Below are positions 44,222 through 52,156 of a stretch of DNA of 64,000 nucleotides, one piece after another. The DNA is from SABI01 sp963663665. Lineage in GTDB: Bacteria > Spirochaetota > Spirochaetia > Sphaerochaetales > Sphaerochaetaceae. The stretch lies in the NCBI GenBank assembly GCA_963663665.2, contig CAXXKP010000001.1, positions 868,001 to 932,000 on the forward strand, written 5' to 3'. Numbering within the stretch: the stretch's first letter is position 1; the number at the start of each line of letters is the position of its first letter. Position numbers and translations under genes: made by a program. Below the pieces are notes generated by a model. That model had not been told where the DNA came from. It was given only the letters and a program-made list of their open reading frames with translations, and did not search any database.

Positions 44222-45724
44222 ATGAATCCAATATTAGAAATGAAAGGTATCACAAAAACTTTCCCCGGAGTAAAGGCATTATCAGATGTTGATTTTGATT
44301 TATATAAAGGAGAGCTACATGCCCTAGTTGGAGAGAACGGAGCAGGTAAATCTACTTTAATGAAAATTCTCTCTGGTTTATACAAGGCAGATTCAGGGGA
44401 TCTAATACTACGTGGTGAAAAAGTTATCTCAACAGGTGTGCGTGATATGATAAACCACAAGATTGGGGTAATCTACCAAGAATTGAATCTGATTCCATAT
44501 CTTTCTGTTGCTGAAAATATATTTATTGGGAGAGAACCTCTAAATAAAGGAAGAGGGATTGATTGGAAAAAGATGAGGAAAATGACAGAGGAGCTTCTTG
44601 TTCCATTCAATTTGGATATTGATGTAGATCAAAAAGTTATATCTCTAGGAGCTGCATACCAACAGATTGTTGAGATAGCCAAGGCGCTCTCTTTGCAAGC
44701 AGATATTCTTGTAATGGACGAACCTACTGCAGCTCTTACAGGAAATGAAGTAGATAAATTATTTGAAATTATCACAAAATTAAAAAATGATGGTGTTTCA
44801 ATTGTCTATATTTCTCACAGGCTTGAAGAAGTACATCATCTTGCAGATAGGATTAGTATCCTTAGAGATGGTTGTCACGTTATTACAAAAAAACGTGGTG
44901 AGATGTCAAATGATCAGATGGTAAAGCATATGGTCGGGAGGGTTCTTGAAGAACAATATCCAGAATATGATTCAAATCCAGGGGAACCTGTTTTAGAAGT
45001 GAAAAATCTTACTAAAAAAGGAATATGTGAAAATCTTTCTTTTACAGCACGACGTGGAGAAATCTTTGGATTTGTCGGTCTTGTTGGAGCGGGCCGGACT
45101 GAGATAATGCAGACTATTTTTGGGTATCGAAAAAAAGATAGTGGGGATGTTTTTATAAATGGTGAGAAAGTTAATATAAGAAACTGTCAGGATGCTGTTC
45201 TTAAAGGAATTGGTCTTATTCCGGAAGAGAGGAAACAACAAGGTCTTATATTAGGCATGTCTGTATTCGATAATGCTGCGCTTGCAGTATTAGACCTATA
45301 TTCAAAAGCTGGCATATTACGAAGAAAGAAAATCATCACTGAAGTGAACAAGATGATTGATAGTATGAATATTAAAACACCTTCTGTAAAACAACTTGTG
45401 AAGAATTTATCTGGTGGAAATCAACAAAAAGTTGTACTTGCTAAATGGTTTATTAGATCTTGTGATGTTTATATTTTTGATGAACCTACTCGAGGAATAG
45501 ATGTTGGTGCTAAAGTTGAAATATATAGACTCATGCAGAACCTTGCACAGCGAGGAGCTGCTGTTATTATGATTAGTTCAGAACTCCCAGAGATTATGAA
45601 TATTAGTGATAAGGTCGCTATTGTATTTGAAGGGAAAATTGTAAAAGAGTTTACTCGTGGTCAACTTAGTGAAGAAGTGGTCATGGAGTATTCCTTAGGG
45701 TTGCATGAGAGAAAACATGCCTAA
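44222..45724 (+). CDS. Sugar ABC transporter ATPase (RbsA/MglA type)
   Basis: A 500-residue double ATPase. The first half has GENGAGKSTLMK, LGAAYQQIVEIAKAL and ILVMDEPTAAL. The second half has GLVGAGRTEIMQT, LSGGNQQKVVLAKW and YIFDEPTRGIDVGAK. These are the usual asymmetric CUT2 motifs. It is the second gene of the operon, with a taggaga SD. Its permease partner starts 29 bases later. Confidence 0.94.
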   Translation: MNPILEMKGITKTFPGVKALSDVDFDLYKGELHALVGENGAGKSTLMKILSGLYKADSGDLILRGEKVISTGVRDMINHKIGVIYQELNLIPYLSVAENIFIGREPLNKGRGIDWKKMRKMTEELLVPFNLDIDVDQKVISLGAAYQQIVEIAKALSLQADILVMDEPTAALTGNEVDKLFEIITKLKNDGVSIVYISHRLEEVHHLADRISILRDGCHVITKKRGEMSNDQMVKHMVGRVLEEQYPEYDSNPGEPVLEVKNLTKKGICENLSFTARRGEIFGFVGLVGAGRTEIMQTIFGYRKKDSGDVFINGEKVNIRNCQDAVLKGIGLIPEERKQQGLILGMSVFDNAALAVLDLYSKAGILRRKKIITEVNKMIDSMNIKTPSVKQLVKNLSGGNQQKVVLAKWFIRSCDVYIFDEPTRGIDVGAKVEIYRLMQNLAQRGAAVIMISSELPEIMNISDKVAIVFEGKIVKEFTRGQLSEEVVMEYSLGLHERKHA

Positions 45725-45753
45725 TAGATTAGAAATAAAAGAGGGTTTTTGTT

Positions 45754-46701
45754 ATGAGTAAAACATTAGATATGAAACAAGCATTGAAGAATAATGGAGT
45801 ATTGATTGTATTCTTTTTAATTTGTATAGGATTGTCATTTCTTTCTCCATATTTTTTCACTATGAATAATATTTTAAACATATTTAGACAAACATCTATA
45901 TATGGGGTAATTGCTGTAGGAATGACTTTTGTTATTCTTACTGGTGGAATTGATTTATCAGTAGGATCAATCCTAGCTCTTTCTGGAATGATATGTGCTG
46001 GATTAATGAAAAATAGTGGGATGAGTGCTTTCACTGCTGCGATTATTGCTATTTTAGTTGGTGGAGGAATTGGTCTAATTAATGGCCTGTTCATTACTAT
46101 TGGAAAGATAGCTCCATTTGTAGTTACTTTGGGTATGCTTACCATAGTTCGAGGGCTTACCCTCATCTATAGTGAGGGATATCCAATTAGTGGTTTCTCT
46201 CCAGCATTTAGAGAAATTGGTGGGGGATATTTCTTAGGTCTCCCAATTCCTGCAATTATTTTCATTATTACGGTAATAATTGCCTGGTATATTTTAAATC
46301 ATACTCGTCTTGGGCGATATACATATGCTATAGGTGGAAATGAGGAAACGGTTACCCTTAGTGGGATTAATGTAAAATTCTATAAAACTATGGTATATGT
46401 GATTGTTGGAATTGCTTCAGGACTCAGTGCACTTATTCTTACGAGTCGATTAAATTCTGCAGAAGCTATTGCAGGTCAAGGATACGAACTCGATGTTATC
46501 GCTGCAGTAGTCATTGGGGGCACAAGCTTAGCTGGTGGAAGAGGTAGTATTATTGGAACACTCATCGGTGCTTTATTAATAGGAGTGATCAATAATGGAA
46601 TGAATCTTTTAGGAATTTCTCCCTATTTCCAGCAAGTAGTTAAAGGTGGGCTGATTATTGGTGCAGTAATTCTTGATAGACTTAGAGATCAAACAAATTA
46701 A
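45754..46701 (+). CDS. Sugar ABC transporter permease (RbsC type)
   Basis: A 315-residue inner-membrane permease with 8-10 helices. Motifs are MTFVILTGGIDLSVGSILAL, GLINGLFITIGKIAPFVVTL, RYTYAIGGNEETVTLSGI and VVIGGTSLAGGRGSIIGTLI. It acts alone as a homodimer in this operon, unlike the two-permease system at 35229. Confidence 0.94.
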   Translation: MSKTLDMKQALKNNGVLIVFFLICIGLSFLSPYFFTMNNILNIFRQTSIYGVIAVGMTFVILTGGIDLSVGSILALSGMICAGLMKNSGMSAFTAAIIAILVGGGIGLINGLFITIGKIAPFVVTLGMLTIVRGLTLIYSEGYPISGFSPAFREIGGGYFLGLPIPAIIFIITVIIAWYILNHTRLGRYTYAIGGNEETVTLSGINVKFYKTMVYVIVGIASGLSALILTSRLNSAEAIAGQGYELDVIAAVVIGGTSLAGGRGSIIGTLIGALLIGVINNGMNLLGISPYFQQVVKGGLIIGAVILDRLRDQTN

Positions 46702-46716
46702 TAGAAGGAGACGTAT

Positions 46717-47928
46717 ATGAGTGATAGTGATATTAAATTGGCATTTGAGAAAGGGAAAGGTATTTTTCGACTTGCCCCTAACTGGGTACCTCGTTCATTC
46801 TGTATTCCTGGAAGAAGAATAAAACTGCATCCAGATGATTATTATGCCCTTGGATCGAATCGTGGGGGTATTGATGAAAGATGGTTTAGTTCGACAACTA
46901 TTGCAGATAATGGACCTCTTACTGGGGAGTTTGAAGGATTGAGCTTCTGTGTATTCGAACATAATGGTGAAACGAAACGATTCTTACTTAGAGATGCAGT
47001 CGATCTTCTTAAAGGAGAATTGATAGGAGAACGCCTCTATGCTAAATTCGGCAAATGGCCAATGTTCTCAAAGTTTTTTGATAACAAAGGACCTCTTCCC
47101 CATCATATTCATCAACGTGATGAACATGCTGCAAAGGTTGGCGCAATGGGTAAACCAGAGGCTTACTACTTCCCACCTCAATTAAATAATCATGGAGGAG
47201 ACTTCCCCTACACATTCTTTGGTTTCCAACCAGGAACAACAAAAGAACAAGTGAAAGAGGCTTTGATGAATTTTACAAAAGGTGATAATAAGATAACTGA
47301 TTTGTCAGCAGCTTATCGGCTTGTCCCAGGCACTGGGTGGGATGTTCCTCCAGGGACACTTCATGCACCAGGATCTTTATGTACATATGAACCGCAAATG
47401 GCTAGTGATGTTTTTGCAATGTATCAATCACTTGTGAATGATGCAATTATTGATGAAGAAATGCTATGGAAAAATACACCCAAAGAACATGTTGGTGATT
47501 TTGACTACCTTATTGAAGTCATTGATTGGGATGTTAATGTTGACCCTTTATTTGCAGAGCATCACTTTATGGCTCCTATTATGGCTCATCCTGTAGAAGA
47601 AATGCACGAAAAAGGGTATGAAGAAAAGTGGATTGTTTATAAATCTAGTGCCTTCAGTGCAAAAGAACTAACGATTTTCCCAGGAAGAGAAGTAACAATT
47701 TATGATAATGCTGCATACGGAATGTATGTGATCCAAGGACATGGAACTTTTGGAGAGTTTATGATAGAAAGTCCTGCATTGATTCGTTTTGGACAACTCA
47801 CCTACGATGAATACTTTGTAAGTGAAGGTGCCGCTAAACGAGGGGTCGTTATTAAGAACCCGTCAAAATCAGATCCAATAGTAATCCTAAAACACTTTGG
47901 TGCTGAGAATCCTGACTTAAAATTGTAA
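46717..47928 (+). CDS. Cupin-type sugar isomerase-like protein (PMI class I related)
   Basis: A 403-residue protein with a cupin core like class I phosphomannose isomerase. Possible metal ligands are the histidines of LPHHIHQRDEHA, Glu in KPEAYYFPPQ, and His in PPGTLHAPGSLC, matching the Q-x-H / E / H order of ManA. A second C-terminal cupin half contains FPGREVTIYDNAAYGMYVIQ and GHGTF. It probably interconverts an aldose and a ketose (or their phosphates) imported by the ABC system directly upstream. The exact sugar is unknown, and it is longer than the D-lyxose isomerase cupins. Confidence 0.75.
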   Translation: MSDSDIKLAFEKGKGIFRLAPNWVPRSFCIPGRRIKLHPDDYYALGSNRGGIDERWFSSTTIADNGPLTGEFEGLSFCVFEHNGETKRFLLRDAVDLLKGELIGERLYAKFGKWPMFSKFFDNKGPLPHHIHQRDEHAAKVGAMGKPEAYYFPPQLNNHGGDFPYTFFGFQPGTTKEQVKEALMNFTKGDNKITDLSAAYRLVPGTGWDVPPGTLHAPGSLCTYEPQMASDVFAMYQSLVNDAIIDEEMLWKNTPKEHVGDFDYLIEVIDWDVNVDPLFAEHHFMAPIMAHPVEEMHEKGYEEKWIVYKSSAFSAKELTIFPGREVTIYDNAAYGMYVIQGHGTFGEFMIESPALIRFGQLTYDEYFVSEGAAKRGVVIKNPSKSDPIVILKHFGAENPDLKL

Positions 47929-47935
47929 AAAGTTT

Positions 47936-47967
47936 TTGTGAGAATAGATTAATTTCTATTCTCACAA
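47936..47967 (+). other. Strong stem-loop between the isomerase-like gene and the LacI gene
   Basis: Perfect 13-base stem ttgtgagaataga / tctattctcacaa with a six-base loop ttaatt. No T-run follows on the plus strand, so it may attenuate read-through into the regulator gene or be a protein-binding palindrome. Confidence 0.65.
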
Positions 47968-47982
47968 TCATTAGGAGTTGCT

Positions 47983-48972
47983 ATGTCATCGCTTAAAGAA
48001 GTTGCAGAAATCGCTGGAGTTTCACCTGCGACGGTTTCAAGAGTAATGAATAACACTATATTTGTTTCTGAAGAGACTAGAAAAAAAGTTGAAGCAGCTA
48101 TTGAAAAAGTTAATTACAGACCAAATATCATTGCTCAGAGTTTACGTCTCAAAGCGACAAAAAATATTGGATTATTAGTTCCTGAAATCGCTCATGCCTC
48201 ATTCAATCTTGTTATTAAGTATATAGTGGATAGTGCCGCTAAACGAGGTTTAAATGCAATTGTATGTAATACTCAGAATGATATAGGTATTGAAGCACAT
48301 ATGATTGATAAGCTTATTAGGCAATCAATCAATGGTATTATATTTATCAGAGTTTCTGATGAGTCCCATATAGTAAAAGTCTCTAAATCCACTAAAGTTC
48401 CCATGGTAGTTCTTGATAGAGCTTTCAATAATGAGAATATTCCTAATATTACGATAGATAATTATCTTGCAGGGCAAATTGCTGCTGAGCACTTATTAAG
48501 TCGTGGAAGGACAAAGATTGCTACAATTACAGGGAAGTTTAACATTAGTTTAAGTAGAGATCGTCACCGAGGTTTTATTGATACATTAAGGAGGAATGGA
48601 ATTGAGGTTTCTCCGTTATTAGTGTACGAAGGTGGGTTTAACTATCAATCTGGTGTAGATGGAGTTATTAAGTTTTTATCAACGGGATTGGAATTTGATG
48701 GATTATGGGGACAGAATGATTTAATCGCAGCAGGCGCACTTTCAACACTCCTTCATCATAATAAAAGGGTTCCTTTAGATATCTCTATTATTGGAATGGA
48801 TAATGCTCAATTTGCATCATATATGTATCCTAGTATTACAACAATTGCACAGCCTTATGAGGCAATGTGTGATAAAGCGGTTGAATTAATTGATAAACTC
48901 ACTAATAATGAGGTTATTGAGGAAAACCATGTCTCTTTTCCTCCATCCTTAATTGTAAGGGAATCGAGTTGA
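47983..48972 (+). CDS. LacI-family transcriptional regulator
   Basis: A 329-residue repressor. The LacI helix-turn-helix and hinge lie at residues 1-60 (SSLKEVAEIAGVSPATVSRV, RPNIIAQSLRLKATKNIG). The periplasmic-binding-like core (DRHRGFIDTLRRNGIEV, LWGQNDLIAAGAL, SIIGMDNAQFASYMYPSITT) binds a sugar effector. An aggag SD precedes ATG 47983. It lies within the second ABC operon and probably binds the LacI operators at 43160-43185. Confidence 0.94.
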   Translation: MSSLKEVAEIAGVSPATVSRVMNNTIFVSEETRKKVEAAIEKVNYRPNIIAQSLRLKATKNIGLLVPEIAHASFNLVIKYIVDSAAKRGLNAIVCNTQNDIGIEAHMIDKLIRQSINGIIFIRVSDESHIVKVSKSTKVPMVVLDRAFNNENIPNITIDNYLAGQIAAEHLLSRGRTKIATITGKFNISLSRDRHRGFIDTLRRNGIEVSPLLVYEGGFNYQSGVDGVIKFLSTGLEFDGLWGQNDLIAAGALSTLLHHNKRVPLDISIIGMDNAQFASYMYPSITTIAQPYEAMCDKAVELIDKLTNNEVIEENHVSFPPSLIVRESS

Positions 48973-48992
48973 TTTAATGTGAGGTGGACAAT

Positions 48993-49688
48993 ATGAAAGA
49001 TAGATATAAAGAGATTCAAGAGAAATGTTATATAGCAAATATGGAAATTCCTGCCCATCAGTTGGCCCTTTTTACGTGGGGTAATGTTTCCTCCTTTGAT
49101 GAAGAATTAGGTGTGTTTGCAATAAAACCTTCTGGCGTTCCCTATAGTGAACTCACGATCGACAACATGGTTGTTGTTGATTTAGAGGGAAATACTGTTT
49201 GTGGATCATTAAAACCTTCTAGTGATATGCAAACACATCGAGTATTATATAAAGCATTTAAAGGTGTTTATGGGATTACACATACACATTCTCCTTATGC
49301 ATGTGCTTGGGCACAAGCAAGGTGTGATGTCCCTATTTTAGGAACAACTCATGCTGATCATACTCATAAAGATATTCCCTGTACTCTCATGATGAATGAG
49401 GAGCAGGTTACAGGCAATTATGAGTATGAGACTGGCATCATGATAGTAGAAACTTTTAAAGAGAAAAAACCTCAAGAGGAGCAGATGGTTCTAGTTGCGG
49501 GGCATGGGCCTTTTACTTGGGGGAAAGATGCTCTTAGTAGTGTATATAATGCAGTTGTGCTAGAAGAAGTGTGTAAGATGGCTTATATGACTCGTCTGAT
49601 TAACCCCTCTGTAACGCCTCTTCCCTCTTACCTTTGTGATAAACACTATCAAAGAAAGCATGGGAAAAATGCTTATTACGGGCAATAA
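48993..49688 (+). CDS. araD: L-ribulose-5-phosphate 4-epimerase
   Basis: Converts L-ribulose-5-P to D-xylulose-5-P. The 231-residue length equals E. coli AraD when ATG 48993 is used (gaggtgg five bases upstream). Motifs are LFTWGNVSSFDEELGVFAIK, PSSDMQTHRVLY, zinc-binding THTHSPYACAWAQA, GTTHADHTHKDIPCTLMM, YEYETGIMIVETF and AGHGPFTWGKDA. The conserved C-terminus KHGKNAYYGQ is intact. UlaF and SgaE are close relatives with the same reaction. It is the last gene of the second ABC operon. Confidence 0.94.
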   Translation: MKDRYKEIQEKCYIANMEIPAHQLALFTWGNVSSFDEELGVFAIKPSGVPYSELTIDNMVVVDLEGNTVCGSLKPSSDMQTHRVLYKAFKGVYGITHTHSPYACAWAQARCDVPILGTTHADHTHKDIPCTLMMNEEQVTGNYEYETGIMIVETFKEKKPQEEQMVLVAGHGPFTWGKDALSSVYNAVVLEEVCKMAYMTRLINPSVTPLPSYLCDKHYQRKHGKNAYYGQ

Positions 49689-49698
49689 AAAGAGATTA

Positions 49699-50487
49699 TC
49701 AACTCATTGATAAGAAATTGATAAAATTATATGAGCTGATGCAAATGATGATCGCCATTACAACACAAAAGAGAATATCAACTTCTTTATTTGTCATAAT
49801 CTTTTTAAGGTGAGAACCAATTATTCCACCTCCAATTCCTCCAAAAACCATAAGAATTAGAACAAGAGGGGGGAATTGAGGAATATTTCCTCTTAAAATA
49901 GTGAAAAGTAGATTGGTTGCCTGCGAAAAGAAGATGATGTAAATAGAATTTAATGCGGCAGTCTTTGAATCCATCGAGAAAAAAAAATATAGGATTGCTA
50001 AGTTTATTGGACCACCACCAATACCAAGAAAAGAGGCAACGGAACCTAAGAGAATCCCTATTCCTAATGAGATAGCACTATTTTTGAAATTATATGAAGG
50101 TATTTTCTCTTTGAAAATGGTGAAAAACAGAACTCCTAATGTTAAAAGTGCAAGCGAGATTGATTGGATTGCCCCGATGATATTGTCATTACCAAAGTTT
50201 AGTTTAACAATATCAAAAAGGTACTTTCCAAGAAGTCCACCACCAATACCTCCTAAGGCTAGAAGGGGACTTATCTTCATATCAAGCTTAATTTTAGAAG
50301 TTCTATTTCGTAATAAAGAAGAAAACGTCATGGCTAATACAGTATTACCAGAGAGGAAGCTAATAACACTGACATTGTAGGAACTTAAAATATCAAGAGT
50401 GGGTTTTATAATAACGCCACCACCAATACCACTAATTGCCCCTACAATTGAAGCTCCTAAACCGATAAGTAAGTAAATAAAGACCAT
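49699..50487 (-). CDS. TSUP-family (TauE/SafE) membrane permease
   Basis: A 262-residue inner-membrane protein with 7-8 helices and two repeats. The first repeat starts ASIVGAISGIGGGVIIKPTL; the second has GILLGSVASFLGIGGGPINL. These glycine-rich signatures mark TSUP carriers, which move sulfite, sulfonates or other organic acids. Its substrate is unknown and the neighbours give no clue. It has an aaaggg SD and is convergent with araD. Confidence 0.88.
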   Translation of the reverse strand: MVFIYLLIGLGASIVGAISGIGGGVIIKPTLDILSSYNVSVISFLSGNTVLAMTFSSLLRNRTSKIKLDMKISPLLALGGIGGGLLGKYLFDIVKLNFGNDNIIGAIQSISLALLTLGVLFFTIFKEKIPSYNFKNSAISLGIGILLGSVASFLGIGGGPINLAILYFFFSMDSKTAALNSIYIIFFSQATNLLFTILRGNIPQFPPLVLILMVFGGIGGGIIGSHLKKIMTNKEVDILFCVVMAIIICISSYNFINFLSMS

Positions 50488-50607
50488 ACATAATTCCCTT
50501 TCACTTTGAGATACTAATTCGTATACAATATGACAAGATTTGCATATTTTTACTCATATAGTCAAGAAATGAGAAAAGAATGTGAATAGTAGCAATTTCT
50601 AAAAATT

Positions 50608-50640
50608 GGTGTAGTAATACTTGTTAGGTATTAGTACACC
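50608..50640. repeat. Long interrupted palindrome between TSUP and tRNA-Ala(GGC)
   Basis: GGTGTA-g-TAATAC, loop ttgttag, GTATTA-g-TACACC: 13-position arms with one mismatch. On the minus strand it is followed by aattttt, so it could be a terminator or an operator upstream of the TSUP gene. The inner half-sites match those at 37282-37300. Confidence 0.55.
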
Positions 50641-50680
50641 TAATAAAACTGTAAGGAAATTAAAATGTTAAGAAAAAACA

Positions 50681-50719
50681 AACCCGGCTCCTAGAATAAA
50701 TTTTCTAGATGGACGGGTT
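50681..50719 (-). terminator. Terminator downstream of tRNA-Ala(GGC)
   Basis: Nested stem: AACCCG (50681-50686) pairs with CGGGTT (50714-50719), and CTAGAA pairs with TTCTAG inside. T-rich runs on both sides make it bidirectional, and it lies 19 bases past the tRNA on the minus strand. Confidence 0.7.
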
Positions 50720-50737
50720 AAATTTTTTTTGTGATAG

Positions 50738-50811
<74 letters not shown>

Positions 50812-50954
50812 AAAATTCATGATTAGCATAGCGATGACAGCGAATTTAGTCAAGAAGATTTAGGTTGTTCTGAATTTGTAACAAAACAACTATTTAAGAT
50901 AACAAAATGTTCGAATAATAACATAATGTAAAATAAATAACCAAAATTTCAAAA

Positions 50955-50973
50955 TAGTATTGCATAAATACTA
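50955..50973. promoter_or_regulatory. Inverted repeat in the asd upstream region
   Basis: TAGTATT (50955-50961) and AATACTA (50967-50973) form a perfect seven-base inverted repeat about 70 bases before the asd start, where a promoter or operator is expected. The leader downstream contains the small hairpin cgaac / gttcg. No known riboswitch, including a lysine riboswitch, was recognised. Confidence 0.35.
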
Positions 50974-51040
50974 AAAAAAGGAGTAAAGTCCACTCACCTA
51001 ATTGAAGAAAACGAACTGATTGTTCGATGGGAGAAATAAA

Positions 51041-52063
51041 ATGGAAAAAATTAAAGTAGCAGTTATTGGTGCTACAGGTGCTGTTGGACAGGTATTTATG
51101 TGGATGCTCGCAGATCACCCAATGTTTGAAGTTGATTATCTTACCGCTTCTGCTGCAAGAGCAAATCAGGTCTATGGATCAACTGTTCATTGGCTGCTCC
51201 CATTTGAAATGCCTCATGAAATTAGACACAGAGTTATTAGCGAATTCAATGCTGAAGAAATGAAAGCAAGAGGTGTGAAAATAGTATTTTCAGCACTTCC
51301 AGCTTCAGTGGCTGCTGAAGCAGAACCCCTTTTACGAGATATGGGCTTTTTTATTTTTAGCAATGCTTCTGCAATGCGTTATCATGATGATGTACCTATT
51401 CTCATTCCTGAAACTAACCTTGAGACACTCTCTTTAATAGAGAAACAAGGATTCCCAAAAACAGGATTTGTTGTTACTAATGCTAACTGTGTAACAACAG
51501 GACTTGCCATGGCTGTTGCTCCATTAAGAAAATTTGGGGTAAAGGAAATTAATGTTTGTTCTTATCAATCAGTAAGTGGAGCTGGCTATCCAGGTCTTTC
51601 TTCATTCGATATTACAGACAACTGTATTCCTTACATTGGTGGCGAAGAAGAGAAGATTGCAAAAGAAGTTAAAAAGATTTTGAATTTCGACCCTATCGTT
51701 GATGCTTATTGTGTAAGAGTTCCTGTCATGTTTGGTCACTTAGAGGCTGTATGGGTAACTTTAGAAGAAGATATCTCCCTTGATGATGTTATTCAAACAT
51801 GGGCTGACTTTAAAGAAGTATCAAATCTTCCTTCAACCCCAAAACAACCTGTTGTATATGATAGTGCTAATACCTTCCCACAACCAAAATATGCATTCTG
51901 GGGAAGTCCAAAAGGGATGGAAGTCTATACTGGAAGACTTAAGAAACAAGGGAATCGAATTGGATTTATTCTTCTCGTGAACAACCTTGTCAAAGGAAGT
52001 GCTGGTGGATCAATTCAAAATGCAGAGGCTTTTATAGATAAGTATGGGATTACTCAATCTTAA
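51041..52063 (+). CDS. asd: Aspartate-semialdehyde dehydrogenase
   Basis: Reduces aspartyl-phosphate to aspartate semialdehyde in the lysine/diaminopimelate and threonine pathways. It has 340 residues from ATG 51041 (gggaga upstream); a TTG at 51020 has no SD. The NADP motif is VAVIGATGAVGQVFMWML, the catalytic Cys is in TNANCVTTGLAMA, and CSYQSVSGAGYPG and RVPVMFGHLEAVWV are conserved, with substrate-binding residues. It belongs to the archaeal/fungal-type Asd group by its length and SNASAMRYH motif. It is a single gene followed by a terminator. Confidence 0.92.
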   Translation: MEKIKVAVIGATGAVGQVFMWMLADHPMFEVDYLTASAARANQVYGSTVHWLLPFEMPHEIRHRVISEFNAEEMKARGVKIVFSALPASVAAEAEPLLRDMGFFIFSNASAMRYHDDVPILIPETNLETLSLIEKQGFPKTGFVVTNANCVTTGLAMAVAPLRKFGVKEINVCSYQSVSGAGYPGLSSFDITDNCIPYIGGEEEKIAKEVKKILNFDPIVDAYCVRVPVMFGHLEAVWVTLEEDISLDDVIQTWADFKEVSNLPSTPKQPVVYDSANTFPQPKYAFWGSPKGMEVYTGRLKKQGNRIGFILLVNNLVKGSAGGSIQNAEAFIDKYGITQS

Positions 52064-52089
52064 TAAGTTCTTCTAGCTGAATATACAAT

Positions 52090-52114
52090 TAGCCATCTTA
52101 ATTCAAGGTGGCTA
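52090..52114 (+). terminator. Rho-independent terminator of asd
   Basis: Ten-base stem tagccatctt / aaggtggcta (one G:U pair) with a five-base loop, followed by ttttatt. Confidence 0.75.
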
Positions 52115-52156
52115 TTTTATTGCTATTAGAGAGAACTGCTTTCTTTAAAAATTATC

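Noticed and set aside
50820..51040. Lysine riboswitch upstream of asd
   Set aside because: The leader after the likely promoter is too short for the large lysine aptamer, and its conserved core was not recognisable. Only a small hairpin and an inverted repeat were seen.
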